DNA from: DATKPE01 sp033854175
GTDB lineage: Bacteria > Bacteroidota > Ignavibacteria > UBA10030 > SZUA-254
Length of the DNA: 64,000 nt
NCBI GenBank assembly: GCA_033854175.1
Contig: JAWOKN010000096.1
Location: 62,001-126,000 of the forward strand
Direction: 5' to 3'
Translations under genes and position numbers: made by a program
The notes under the pieces: generated by a model
Told to the model about the DNA's origin: nothing
Databases searched by the model: none
The model's input: only the letters and a program-made list of their open reading frames with translations
In this document: positions 46,083 through 54,618 of the stretch, piece after piece
Layout of the letters: every line of letters starts with the position of its first letter
Position numbering within the stretch: the stretch's first letter is position 1

Positions 46083-46835
46083 ATGCTTCTTATCATTCCG
46101 GCAATTGATATCAAAGGCGGAAAATGCGTCCAGCCAATTCATGGACATGAGGGCTTTACGTATTCCGATGATCCAACGGAAATGGCAAAACTCTGGAGGA
46201 AGGAAAATGCCAAGTCTCTTTATGTCACCGATATCGACGGTATAAGGGAAGGCCGGCTCATGAATTTCGAGGTCATAGATCGGATGGTAAAATCTGTAGA
46301 TATTCCTGTTACCCTGGGGGGTGGTATACACACTCTGGAAGAGGTCCAACGGGCTTTCGACGCGGGTATCTATCGAGTTATGGTTCGCACCGTCCTTATT
46401 GAAGATCCTGACGAGGCCAAACGGATCCTTGACAAGTTCAGCGCGAGCAAAGTCAGCCTTGGTATTGACGCCGAGAATGGTATCGTCATTTCGCCTTTGG
46501 ATATGCAATCGACCGGAGTCACAGCCGTGAGCTTGGGATTAAACGCGAAAGAACTTGGTTTCAGGCGGATTATCTACTCCGATGTCGCTATTCAGGGGAC
46601 AGGGCGTGGACCCAATTTCACGGCCATTCGTCGGCTAGGCGAAAAGACCGGTCTAAAGATTACCGCCGCCAGTGGCGTGACCGGATTATCGGATCTTCTG
46701 CGTCTCCAGGAGCTTGAGCCATACGGAATTGATTCTGTTGTCATTGGAAGAGCTCTTCATTCCAATAACTTCGCCTGTCAGGGTTTGTGGCGGTTATGTG
46801 AAGCTGGAAACTTTCCCTACACAGCGAGAGTGTAA
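46083..46835 (+). CDS. hisA: HisA-like phosphoribosyl isomerase
   Basis: A 250-residue TIM-barrel protein of the HisA/HisF family. It has the N-terminal catalytic Asp in IIPAIDIKGGK, the phosphate-binding VTLGGGIHTLEEV and GVTGLSDLLRL, and a second Asp in LGIDAENG. The usual TDI-RDGT loop is altered to YSDVAIQGTGRGPN, so the Asp of RDGT is replaced by Gln. HisA isomerises ProFAR in histidine synthesis. It is not with other his genes but leads a lysine operon, so it may be a diverged paralogue. The ATG at 46083 fits the family; an in-frame ATG at 46017 adds 22 unlikely residues. Confidence 0.8.
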   Translation: MLLIIPAIDIKGGKCVQPIHGHEGFTYSDDPTEMAKLWRKENAKSLYVTDIDGIREGRLMNFEVIDRMVKSVDIPVTLGGGIHTLEEVQRAFDAGIYRVMVRTVLIEDPDEAKRILDKFSASKVSLGIDAENGIVISPLDMQSTGVTAVSLGLNAKELGFRRIIYSDVAIQGTGRGPNFTAIRRLGEKTGLKITAASGVTGLSDLLRLQELEPYGIDSVVIGRALHSNNFACQGLWRLCEAGNFPYTARV

Positions 46836-46840
46836 AAACC

Positions 46841-47776
46841 ATGAAAATTCTCGTTCTCGGCCACCTTTGCCTCGATGTCATCCATCATGCTGACGGAAGC
46901 GAGACACAGAGCCCCGGGGGAATTTACTTTTCCGTTGCGACGCTTGCAAATCTTCTTCCCCGATCGGACTTAATCGTTCCGATATTTGGCGTGGGAAAGA
47001 ATGACTATGAGCGGATTATAGGATTACTTGACAGATATCCGAATGTTGATCCGGCGGCTATTTTCAGAATGAATATTCCGACAAACCAGGTCCACCTCCA
47101 TTACAAGGATGAAAAAGAGCGCCTTGAATGTTCAAAAAATATATCTGAACCGATTCCCCTGAAAAAAATCCGTCCACATCTGGATGCCGATATGATTCTC
47201 GTGAACATGATATCGGGATTCGATCTGACTCTCGAAACGCTTGATGAAATCAGGATGGGGATCCGTGATGCTCATACTCCGCTCTATATGGATATCCACA
47301 GTCTTACGCTCGGAATCAAAGAGGATTTTACCCGGTTCCACCGCCCGGTGGAGGCGTGGAGGCGGTGGCTTTTCATGCTTCACGCTGCACAGATGAACGA
47401 AGAAGAGGCTGCGGTTCTTTCTGAAGAACGGTATGACGAACAGGGGCTATCGAAACAGGTTCTTGCCCTCAACACAAAAGCACTTATTATTACACGAGGG
47501 GAAAGGGGATGCACGGCGTTTGTCGACAGCCATAAGCACATCCAGCGGTACGATTGTGCTGGTATTCCATTGGGAAAGACGGTCGATCCTACAGGTTGCG
47601 GGGATGTTTTCGCCGCAGCATACTGCGCTTCGTATATGCAGACGAAGGATATTGTCGGTTCACTCACGTTTGCGAATAAAATTGCGGCCAGGAAAGCCGA
47701 GCTTGCCGGTTCGGATCATATCGATCTGCTTTCGTCACATGCCCTTGTGGAAGAACATGGAGGATCCTCCGTATGA
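46841..47776 (+). CDS. PfkB-family carbohydrate/nucleoside kinase
   Basis: A 311-residue ribokinase-like protein: LVLGHLCLDVIHH at the start, the substrate region SPGGIYFSVATLANLL, and the PfkB signature 2 with catalytic Asp, DPTGCGDVFAAAY (residues 249-261). It should phosphorylate a sugar or nucleoside using ATP; the substrate cannot be read from sequence. It is five bases after the hisA-like gene and overlaps dapB by four bases, so it is firmly inside this operon. Its presence there has no obvious place in lysine synthesis. Confidence 0.85.
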   Translation: MKILVLGHLCLDVIHHADGSETQSPGGIYFSVATLANLLPRSDLIVPIFGVGKNDYERIIGLLDRYPNVDPAAIFRMNIPTNQVHLHYKDEKERLECSKNISEPIPLKKIRPHLDADMILVNMISGFDLTLETLDEIRMGIRDAHTPLYMDIHSLTLGIKEDFTRFHRPVEAWRRWLFMLHAAQMNEEEAAVLSEERYDEQGLSKQVLALNTKALIITRGERGCTAFVDSHKHIQRYDCAGIPLGKTVDPTGCGDVFAAAYCASYMQTKDIVGSLTFANKIAARKAELAGSDHIDLLSSHALVEEHGGSSV

Positions 47777-48504
47777 ATATTGCACTCATCGGTTATGGAA
47801 AAATGGGAAAAGAGGTTGAGCAGGCGGCGGAACGCCGAGGTGTCAGGATTAAACACATCTTTCCCACAGACAGGGAATTAATTTCTATCAATAAAAAATC
47901 GCTTCACGATGTTGATGTCTGCGTTGATTTTACATCACCGCTCGCGACACTCGATATTGTTCAGCGTGTTGCGGAATGCGGAAAAAATATTGTCATCGGC
48001 ACAACCGGCTGGTATGATCAGCTCGAGCAGATAAGTTCGATTGTGGCAAAGAAAAAGATCGGTCTGCTCTATTCTCCAAACTTTTCTCTTGGGATGAATC
48101 TTTTTTTCCAAATTGCCGCAGCTGCTGCATCGTCGATTAATGAGTTTGATGAATACGACGTCGCCGTGCATGAAATACATCACCGTGAGAAAACCGACAG
48201 CCCAAGCGGTACCGCACTCACGATCGGCCGCATCCTGCTCGATCATTGCAGAAAGAAACGTGAGTTGCTGACAGAAACCTCCCATGAAAAAATTCCCCAG
48301 GCAAAGCTGCATGTGACATCGGAGCGGGTGGGTCGTGTTGTCGGTACGCATACCGTCCTGTTCGACTCGGAAGCCGATTCGATTGAACTTGTCCACAGGG
48401 CCAAGAACCGGAGCGGGTTCGCACTTGGTGCTGTCATTGCGGCAGAGTGGCTCGTTGGGAAAAAGGGTGTATACACTATGAAGGACGTCCTGGAAGCATT
48501 ATGA
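47773..48504 (+). CDS. dapB: 4-hydroxy-tetrahydrodipicolinate reductase
   Basis: A 243-residue DapB using NAD(P)H in lysine/diaminopimelate synthesis. It shows the cofactor site IALIGYGKMGKEVE, DVCVDFTSP, VIGTTGWYDQ, SPNFSLGMNLFF and the signature EIHHREKTDSPSGTALTIG. It overlaps the genes on both sides by four bases (ATGA type), so translation is coupled with pfkB and dapA. Confidence 0.95.
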   Translation: MNIALIGYGKMGKEVEQAAERRGVRIKHIFPTDRELISINKKSLHDVDVCVDFTSPLATLDIVQRVAECGKNIVIGTTGWYDQLEQISSIVAKKKIGLLYSPNFSLGMNLFFQIAAAAASSINEFDEYDVAVHEIHHREKTDSPSGTALTIGRILLDHCRKKRELLTETSHEKIPQAKLHVTSERVGRVVGTHTVLFDSEADSIELVHRAKNRSGFALGAVIAAEWLVGKKGVYTMKDVLEAL

Positions 48505-49397
48505 AAAGAAAATTACTGTTTCGTGGAACTGGTACAGCCCTGGTTACGCCTTTTAGGCATGATGGCAGTATCGATGAACGTGCCATCAAAACTTTGGTCG
48601 ATTTCCAGCTAAAGGGGAAGGTGGAGGCAATTTTACCGACCGGAACAACGGGGGAGAGCGTTACCCTGTCAGATGACGAGCAACTGCGCGTCATCGAGAT
48701 CGTTGTGAAGCGGGTGGATGGTAAGATACCGGTGATTGCCGGCGCTGGAAGTAATTCCACCCAGAGGGCGATTTCCTTGTCGAAGCTTGCCCTGGAAGCG
48801 GGTGCCGACGGTATCTTGTCGGTCGCGCCATATTATAATAAACCGACGCAGGAAGGATTGTTCCGGCACTTTGCAGCTATTGCCGATGCTGTTGATGCGC
48901 CCATTATTGCCTACAACGTCCCCGGTCGGACATCCAGTAATATCGAGGCCCGGACGGTACTCCGTATCGCCAAGGAAATTCCCTCTGTGGTCGGCGTCAA
49001 GGAGGCATCTGGAAATCTATCCCAGATTATGGAAATCCTGAGGAGCAGGCCGCATGGTTTTGGCGTCTGGTCGGGAGACGATGCCATAACATTGCCCATC
49101 GTGGCACTCGGGGGTGATGGTGTTGTATCGGTTGTCTCGAATGAAATTCCGAAAATATTCTCGGATATGATCCGGTTGTGTCTGGGGAAAAAATTTGACC
49201 AGGCAGTAAAGCTTCATCATAAACTTCTTCCGCTGATGAATATCAATTTCGTTGAATCGAACCCGATTCCCGTGAAAGCCGCCCTTGCGATGATGGGATT
49301 AATCGAAGAAGTGTATCGATTACCGCTCGTTCCGCTGAGCGATAAACACCGACCTGCATTGAAAAAGATCTTACGGGAGCTTCATCTTGTCAAATAA
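48501..49397 (+). CDS. dapA: 4-hydroxy-tetrahydrodipicolinate synthase
   Basis: A 298-residue class I aldolase condensing pyruvate and aspartate semialdehyde. It has GTGTALVTPF at the N-terminus, LPTGTTGESVTLSDDEQ, the Tyr of IIAYNVPGRTSSNI, and the Schiff-base Lys in VVGVKEASGN. I chose ATG 48501, which overlaps the dapB stop as ATGA; an in-frame start at 48447 would lie well inside dapB. Confidence 0.95.
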   Translation: MKRKLLFRGTGTALVTPFRHDGSIDERAIKTLVDFQLKGKVEAILPTGTTGESVTLSDDEQLRVIEIVVKRVDGKIPVIAGAGSNSTQRAISLSKLALEAGADGILSVAPYYNKPTQEGLFRHFAAIADAVDAPIIAYNVPGRTSSNIEARTVLRIAKEIPSVVGVKEASGNLSQIMEILRSRPHGFGVWSGDDAITLPIVALGGDGVVSVVSNEIPKIFSDMIRLCLGKKFDQAVKLHHKLLPLMNINFVESNPIPVKAALAMMGLIEEVYRLPLVPLSDKHRPALKKILRELHLVK

Positions 49398-50232
49398 AAA
49401 TTCGCTTCAGCAACGGATTGAGGAACTGTTCAGTCAGCCAACCAGTAAATTGGATCGAAAGAAAACTCTTCTGGTCGTCAGGCAGCTGAAGCAGCTGCTC
49501 AATAATGGGACAGTCCGTTCCGCAGAGCGTATCGACGATGAATGGAAAGTGTGCGAATGGGTAAAGATGGGTATTCTTCTCGCGTTTCGGATTGGGATCC
49601 TCAAACGTCAATCTGCAACCAATATATTTCCATTTCTCGATAAGGACACGATGGCGTTGAAGAAAATCATACCCAGGGATGGGGTACGCATTGTTCCCGG
49701 GGGGAGTGCAATCCGGGATGGTTGCTATATCGCGCCGGGAGTGGTCGTGATGCCGCCGGCATATGTTAATATCGGGGCCTATGTCGATTCACAGACATTG
49801 ATTGATTCACATGCTCTCGTCGGTTCGTGCGCACAGGTGGGAAAACGTGTTCACCTCAGTGCCGCCGCGCAGATCGGTGGGGTGCTAGAACCGATTGGTT
49901 CTTTGCCCGTAATTGTGGAAGATGACGTGTTTATTGGAGGAAATTGCGGGATATATGAGGGAACAATCGTCAGACAGGGTGCTGTCATTGCGGCGGGGGT
50001 GATTCTGACTGGCTCGACGCCGGTGTACGATATCATCCGCCAGACAGTTTATCGCCGGCAGAGTGGTTCTCCGCTCACGATTCCTGAACGAGCGGTTGTT
50101 ATAGCCGGTACCAGGGTACTGAATCACCCATTTGCCGGCGAGCACCGCCTTTCTATCTATTCGCCTGTTATAATAAAATACCGGGATGAGAAGACGGACG
50201 CCTCGACCGTTCTTGAAGAAAGTTTGCGTTAA
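49387..50232 (+). CDS. dapD: tetrahydrodipicolinate N-succinyltransferase (DapD-like)
   Basis: A 281-residue protein with a left-handed beta-helix of hexapeptide repeats (SAIRDGCYIAPGVVVMPPAY, VNIGAYVDSQTLIDSHALVG, AQVGKRVHLSAAAQIGGVLE) and the typical VIVEDDVFIGGNCGIYEG. It succinylates tetrahydrodipicolinate, so lysine is made by the succinylase branch. The start is TTG at 49387, overlapping dapA by 11 bases; no better start exists before the conserved helical N-domain. Confidence 0.92.
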   Translation: MSNKNSLQQRIEELFSQPTSKLDRKKTLLVVRQLKQLLNNGTVRSAERIDDEWKVCEWVKMGILLAFRIGILKRQSATNIFPFLDKDTMALKKIIPRDGVRIVPGGSAIRDGCYIAPGVVVMPPAYVNIGAYVDSQTLIDSHALVGSCAQVGKRVHLSAAAQIGGVLEPIGSLPVIVEDDVFIGGNCGIYEGTIVRQGAVIAAGVILTGSTPVYDIIRQTVYRRQSGSPLTIPERAVVIAGTRVLNHPFAGEHRLSIYSPVIIKYRDEKTDASTVLEESLR

Positions 50233-50234
50233 TC

Positions 50235-51158
50235 ATGACGCGGATTCTCATTACGGGGAGCAACGGATTGCTGGGTCAAAAGCTTGTGGAGCTTCTATCC
50301 CGGTCGACAAATTATTCTTTATTTCTCACTTCGAAGCACGAACGATCGGTTTTTCAGGATGAAAATATATCCTACCGGCAGCTGGATATATCCGATAAGA
50401 CCAACGTGAGAAAAGTAGTTGACGAGGTGGAACCCGCGTTTATTGTAAATACCGCGGGGATGACGAACGTTGACCAATGCGAAACGGACCGGGAGCTTGC
50501 GTGGCGGTCAAATGTTGTGAGCGTGGAAAATCTCGTTCACAGCGCAAAACTCGTTGGCGCACATTTGATCCAGCTATCCACCGATTATATCTTTGACGGC
50601 AAGAATGGACCTTATGATGAATTTGACCGGCCAAACCCGTTGAACTATTATGGCAGAACGAAGCTTGCTGCCGAGAATGTGCTTCGTACCAGCGAAATTC
50701 CCTCCACAATCGTCCGGACAGTTGTATTGTACGGGATCGGCTATGGTGTAAAGATGAATTTCGCACTCTGGGTGTTAAAATCCTTGAGTGAAGGGAATCA
50801 TATTCATGTTGTCGATGATCAGATGAGTAGTCCGACCCTTGTCGACGATCTTGCCTATGCTCTGTCGAAAGTTATTGAGCTCGGGCGCACAGGAGTCTAT
50901 CACATCTCCGGACCTGATATCGTCAGCCGTTTTGATTTTGCGAAAACTCTTGCCTCCATTTTCGGACTGGACGGAAAACTGATAATTCCGGCAAAAACCC
51001 AGGCACTCAAACAGGCGGCATCACGCCCTCTAAAGTCTGGCTTTATTATCTTAAAGGCGGAAACGGAACTCAGCATCAAAATGTCCGGGGTAAAGCAGGG
51101 TTTATCGATCTTCAAAAATCAGATTTCAGTCAGCATGAAACAACATTCACATCACTGA
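50235..51158 (+). CDS. RmlD-like dTDP-4-dehydrorhamnose reductase family protein
   Basis: A 307-residue extended SDR. It has the NAD(P) site ILITGSNGLLGQKLVELL, AFIVNTAGMTNVDQCETD, LIQLSTDYIFDGKNGPYDE and YYGRTKLAAE (catalytic Tyr/Lys YGRTK). This matches the RmlD substrate-binding family, which reduces dTDP-4-keto-rhamnose. No other rhamnose genes are beside it, so the exact substrate is open. It begins two bases after dapD and ends 12 bases before serS. Confidence 0.88.
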   Translation: MTRILITGSNGLLGQKLVELLSRSTNYSLFLTSKHERSVFQDENISYRQLDISDKTNVRKVVDEVEPAFIVNTAGMTNVDQCETDRELAWRSNVVSVENLVHSAKLVGAHLIQLSTDYIFDGKNGPYDEFDRPNPLNYYGRTKLAAENVLRTSEIPSTIVRTVVLYGIGYGVKMNFALWVLKSLSEGNHIHVVDDQMSSPTLVDDLAYALSKVIELGRTGVYHISGPDIVSRFDFAKTLASIFGLDGKLIIPAKTQALKQAASRPLKSGFIILKAETELSIKMSGVKQGLSIFKNQISVSMKQHSHH

Positions 51159-51170
51159 GCACAGATCGTT

Positions 51171-52442
51171 ATGCTTGATATGCGATTTATACGGGAACAC
51201 CCTGATCTAGTTAAGGAGGGTATCCGGAAGAAGGGAGAAACCGATTCTGTCGATGAAATTCTATCGCTTGATACCCGACGCCGGGATTTGCTGCAACGCG
51301 GGGAAGCTCTGAAAAGCCGCCGGAATGTTGTCTCTGAAGAAATAGGAAGGCTAAAACGTTCAGGGCAGGATGCTGCGAAGGGGGTAGCAGAGATGGAGAT
51401 TGTGAAGAACCAGATTAAAAGTATCGATGATGAACTCAAGGGAATTGAAGAAGTCCTCTCCCAGCTCCTTTTGACCGTTCCCAACGTGCCTCATCCTTCA
51501 GTGCCTGAAGGAAAAACGCCGGCTGATAATCAGGTAATTTTCACCTGGGGTACGCCTCCTGTTATCGATTTTAAGCCGAAGACGCATTGGGAGCTTGCCC
51601 ACAAACTTGACATCATCGATTTCGAGCGTGGAGTGAAGATTACCGGTGCGGGTTTCCCATTGTACAAGGGTTCTGGAGCGAAACTTCAGCGCGCGCTTAT
51701 CAATTTCTTTCTTGACGAAGCAGCCCTGAAAGGATATCGGGAGATTCAGCCCCCGCTCATGGTCAATACCGAAAGTGCTCGAGGTACGGGTCAGCTACCA
51801 GATAAAGAAGATCTCATGTACACGGTACCAAAAGACGCACTCTACCTTGTTCCGACTGCAGAAGTTCCTGTAACGAACATCCACCGGGACGAGATACTTC
51901 CCGAAGAGGCGCTGCCGATACAATATTGTGCCTATACTCCCTGTTTCAGACGGGAGGCAGGGTCATATGGCAAAGATGTACGCGGACTGAATCGTCTTCA
52001 CCAGTTTGATAAGGTGGAGCTTGTTAAGTTCGTTCATCCAGCCCTCTCGTATAATGAACTGGAAGACTTGAGATCGGATGCGGAAGCAGTATTGCAGAAG
52101 CTCGGCCTCCACTATCGTGTGCTGCTCATGTGTACGGGCGATATGGGGTTTACGCAGTCGAAGAAGTATGATCTCGAAGTTTGGTCATTGGGGCAGGAAC
52201 GGTGGCTTGAAGTGTCGTCGATCAGCAATTTTGAATCATTTCAAGCACGGCGGATGAACATCCGTTTCAGGCCGAGGGGATCCGGAAAACCAGAAATTGT
52301 TCACACCCTCAATGGCTCAGGTCTTGCTCTCCCGCGTGTGGTTGCTGCCATCCTGGAGCATTATCAAACTCCCGAAGGAAAGGTGATCATTCCCAAGGCG
52401 CTCCACAAGTACATGGGCTGCGAAGTGATCGGTGAGATGTGA
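51171..52442 (+). CDS. serS: seryl-tRNA synthetase
   Basis: A 423-residue class II synthetase charging tRNA-Ser. An N-terminal coiled-coil arm (residues about 28-110) is followed by the catalytic core with TAEVPVTNIHRDEIL, motif 2 PCFRREAGSYGKDVRGLNR and motif 3 NGSGLALPRVVAAILEH. Length is normal. It is the last gene of the plus-strand run starting with the hisA-like gene. Confidence 0.97.
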   Translation: MLDMRFIREHPDLVKEGIRKKGETDSVDEILSLDTRRRDLLQRGEALKSRRNVVSEEIGRLKRSGQDAAKGVAEMEIVKNQIKSIDDELKGIEEVLSQLLLTVPNVPHPSVPEGKTPADNQVIFTWGTPPVIDFKPKTHWELAHKLDIIDFERGVKITGAGFPLYKGSGAKLQRALINFFLDEAALKGYREIQPPLMVNTESARGTGQLPDKEDLMYTVPKDALYLVPTAEVPVTNIHRDEILPEEALPIQYCAYTPCFRREAGSYGKDVRGLNRLHQFDKVELVKFVHPALSYNELEDLRSDAEAVLQKLGLHYRVLLMCTGDMGFTQSKKYDLEVWSLGQERWLEVSSISNFESFQARRMNIRFRPRGSGKPEIVHTLNGSGLALPRVVAAILEHYQTPEGKVIIPKALHKYMGCEVIGEM

Positions 52443-52765
52443 TTTCGCCCACTGGTTGGAATCTCTGTATGTAAGACATCTTTTGCGATAAAAAAAAGGG
52501 ACTAATTCAATGTCTATACTCTGCCCACGCCTGTTTTCCAGCCTCCCTCCTGTTTAACAAAGGAGTCGTTTTTTTACTTCGACTCACGCAATGGAAACAG
52601 TCCCCCCTATGACCGTGATCGAATTTATCTTAACATTCATGGCGTATCAACCAATCAAACTCTTATGTCACGACGACTCTGTGATGCCCCCGTTGTTACT
52701 GCTACCATTTCTCCTTACTGTTTCTTATCTTAAAGAGTGATATTTTTCTTTGGTCTGAATCTGCG
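52443..52765 (+). other. intergenic region with a weak 49-codon frame
   Basis: About 320 bases between serS and the ABC exporter. A 49-codon hydrophobic frame (52591-52740, starting METVPPMTVIEF) has no ribosome binding site and ends 25 bases before the exporter gene; I do not accept it as a gene. A short 6-base stem (GAGTCG/CGACTC) with an 11-base T-rich loop lies near 52562-52585. No clear terminator or promoter was found. Confidence 0.45.
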
Positions 52766-54526
52766 ATGAAATCCTTACTCCGGTTGTTGCCATATCTAAG
52801 AAAGTACAGGATTCCCCTGTTCTGGGGATTTTGTACTGTTGTGATGAGTAATATCCTGACGGTCATCCAGCCGAGAATTATTGGTCAAGCAATAGACACC
52901 TTAAAGGCAGGACTTGAGACGCAGCACGTCGATTCAGCTGCGTTGATGTATTATGGCCTGCTTGTGGTTGGGCTGTCTCTTGTCTCCGGTTTTTTTACAT
53001 TTTTGACACGGCAGACGATTATTGTAACGTCACGCCACATTGAATTCGACCTCCGGAACGATTTTCTTGCGCACATCCAGAAATTATCGCTGTCGTATTT
53101 TCAGAACACTGCCACTGGTGATATCATGGCACACGCGACGAACGACATTAATGCGGTGCGCAATGTTCTTGGGCCGGGTATCATGTATCCGACAGACACG
53201 TGTATGACCTTCACGATGGTTCTTGTTATGATGCTGTTGAGTGACTGGAAACTTACTCTTATGGCGCTGATTCCCCTCCCGGTGGTATCATACGTGGTGT
53301 ATCGTCTCGGGAAATTGATTAATGAAAAATTTGAGGGGAGACAGGAACAGTTTTCCCGTCTCACCATGCGCGCACAGGAAAATTTTTCCGGCATCCGGAT
53401 CGTGAAAGCCTATGTCCGCGAAGTATATGAGATCGGAGTTTTCAGAGACATGAGTCAGGATTATCTCGAAAAGAACCTCGTCCTCGCCAAAATTCAGTCG
53501 GTGATGTGGCCGCTCATGTTTTTGCTGGTTGGATCTTCACTTGTTCTCACTGTCTATTTCGGTGGGCTACAGGTGATTCGTGGTACGATATCCCTCGGTA
53601 CCTTGACGGCATTTTTCGGGTACTTGACGCTGCTCATCTGGCCCATGATCGCCTTTGGGTGGGTGACGAATATCCTTCAACAGGGAGCCGCATCGATGGA
53701 GCGTCTTGCGAAAATATTTGATTCAGAACCGGAAATTCAAAACCAGCCTGATATCCGCTCCGAGATGACCTCCATTCGGGGCGAAATCTGTTTTCGGAAT
53801 GTTACGTTTTCCCATCTGGGGGCAAGATCGCCGACATTGAAGAATATCGATCTGACGATCCCTCAGGGAATGACGATTGCGGTCGTGGGTTATACAGGAT
53901 CTGGAAAGTCAACGCTTCTTAATCTCATACCCCGTCTCTATGATGCAACGGAAGGCGAAGTATTGATTGATGGAGTCAACATCAAACAAATCCCTCTACA
54001 GAATCTACGCTCCGCCATCGGATATGTTCAGCAGGAGACATTTCTCTTTTCTGACTCTTTACTGGAGAATATCTCGTATGGGACGGACAATGGGACGGCT
54101 GATCATGCCCGTGAAGCAGCTGAGGTTTCGCAGGTGGCCAAGGATATCGGTGAATTTCCGATGGGGTATGAAACGATCATCGGTGAGCGTGGTATAACCC
54201 TTTCAGGTGGGCAGAAACAGCGAACGAGTATAGCGCGCGCAGTTATGCGGAATCCCAAAATCTTAATTCTGGATGACGCTCTCTCTGCTGTGGACACCTA
54301 CACGGAGGAGGAAATCCTGCAGCGGCTTCGGACCGTGATGAAGGATCGGACGAGCATCATCGTCAGCCACCGTATCTCAACAGTCAAGGATGCTGATATG
54401 ATTGTTGTTATGAATGAGGGGTGTATTGCCGAACGCGGCACACATGAAGAACTGGTTGCGTTCGGAGGGATTTACGCTGAGTTGTATGAAAAGCAGCTCC
54501 TGGAGGAAGAACTGGAACAGCTCTAG
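52766..54526 (+). CDS. ABC exporter half-transporter, subunit with degenerate ATP site
   Basis: A 586-residue fused membrane/ATPase half-transporter: six membrane helices in residues about 15-310, then the ATPase with Walker A VVGYTGSGKST (near 373), Q-loop, signature LSGGQKQR (near 479) and Walker B ILILDDALSAVD (near 500). The catalytic Glu after Walker B is Asp (DD). With the partner gene 92 bases downstream it forms a heterodimeric exporter of the MdlAB/TM287-288 kind; cargo, probably lipid or drug-like, is unknown. Confidence 0.9.
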   Translation: MKSLLRLLPYLRKYRIPLFWGFCTVVMSNILTVIQPRIIGQAIDTLKAGLETQHVDSAALMYYGLLVVGLSLVSGFFTFLTRQTIIVTSRHIEFDLRNDFLAHIQKLSLSYFQNTATGDIMAHATNDINAVRNVLGPGIMYPTDTCMTFTMVLVMMLLSDWKLTLMALIPLPVVSYVVYRLGKLINEKFEGRQEQFSRLTMRAQENFSGIRIVKAYVREVYEIGVFRDMSQDYLEKNLVLAKIQSVMWPLMFLLVGSSLVLTVYFGGLQVIRGTISLGTLTAFFGYLTLLIWPMIAFGWVTNILQQGAASMERLAKIFDSEPEIQNQPDIRSEMTSIRGEICFRNVTFSHLGARSPTLKNIDLTIPQGMTIAVVGYTGSGKSTLLNLIPRLYDATEGEVLIDGVNIKQIPLQNLRSAIGYVQQETFLFSDSLLENISYGTDNGTADHAREAAEVSQVAKDIGEFPMGYETIIGERGITLSGGQKQRTSIARAVMRNPKILILDDALSAVDTYTEEEILQRLRTVMKDRTSIIVSHRISTVKDADMIVVMNEGCIAERGTHEELVAFGGIYAELYEKQLLEEELEQL

Positions 54527-54618
54527 CCGGGTAACACCTGAGGGTAAAAAGGAAGTTCCATTAGGACATTCGGATGAATCCGGCTTATCAAGAGTAATTT
54601 TTTGCTTGTCATTGTCTC

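Noticed and set aside
52591..52740. 49-codon hydrophobic frame before the ABC exporter
   Set aside because: No ribosome binding site, unusual composition and no sign of a family; it may be the leader region of the exporter gene.
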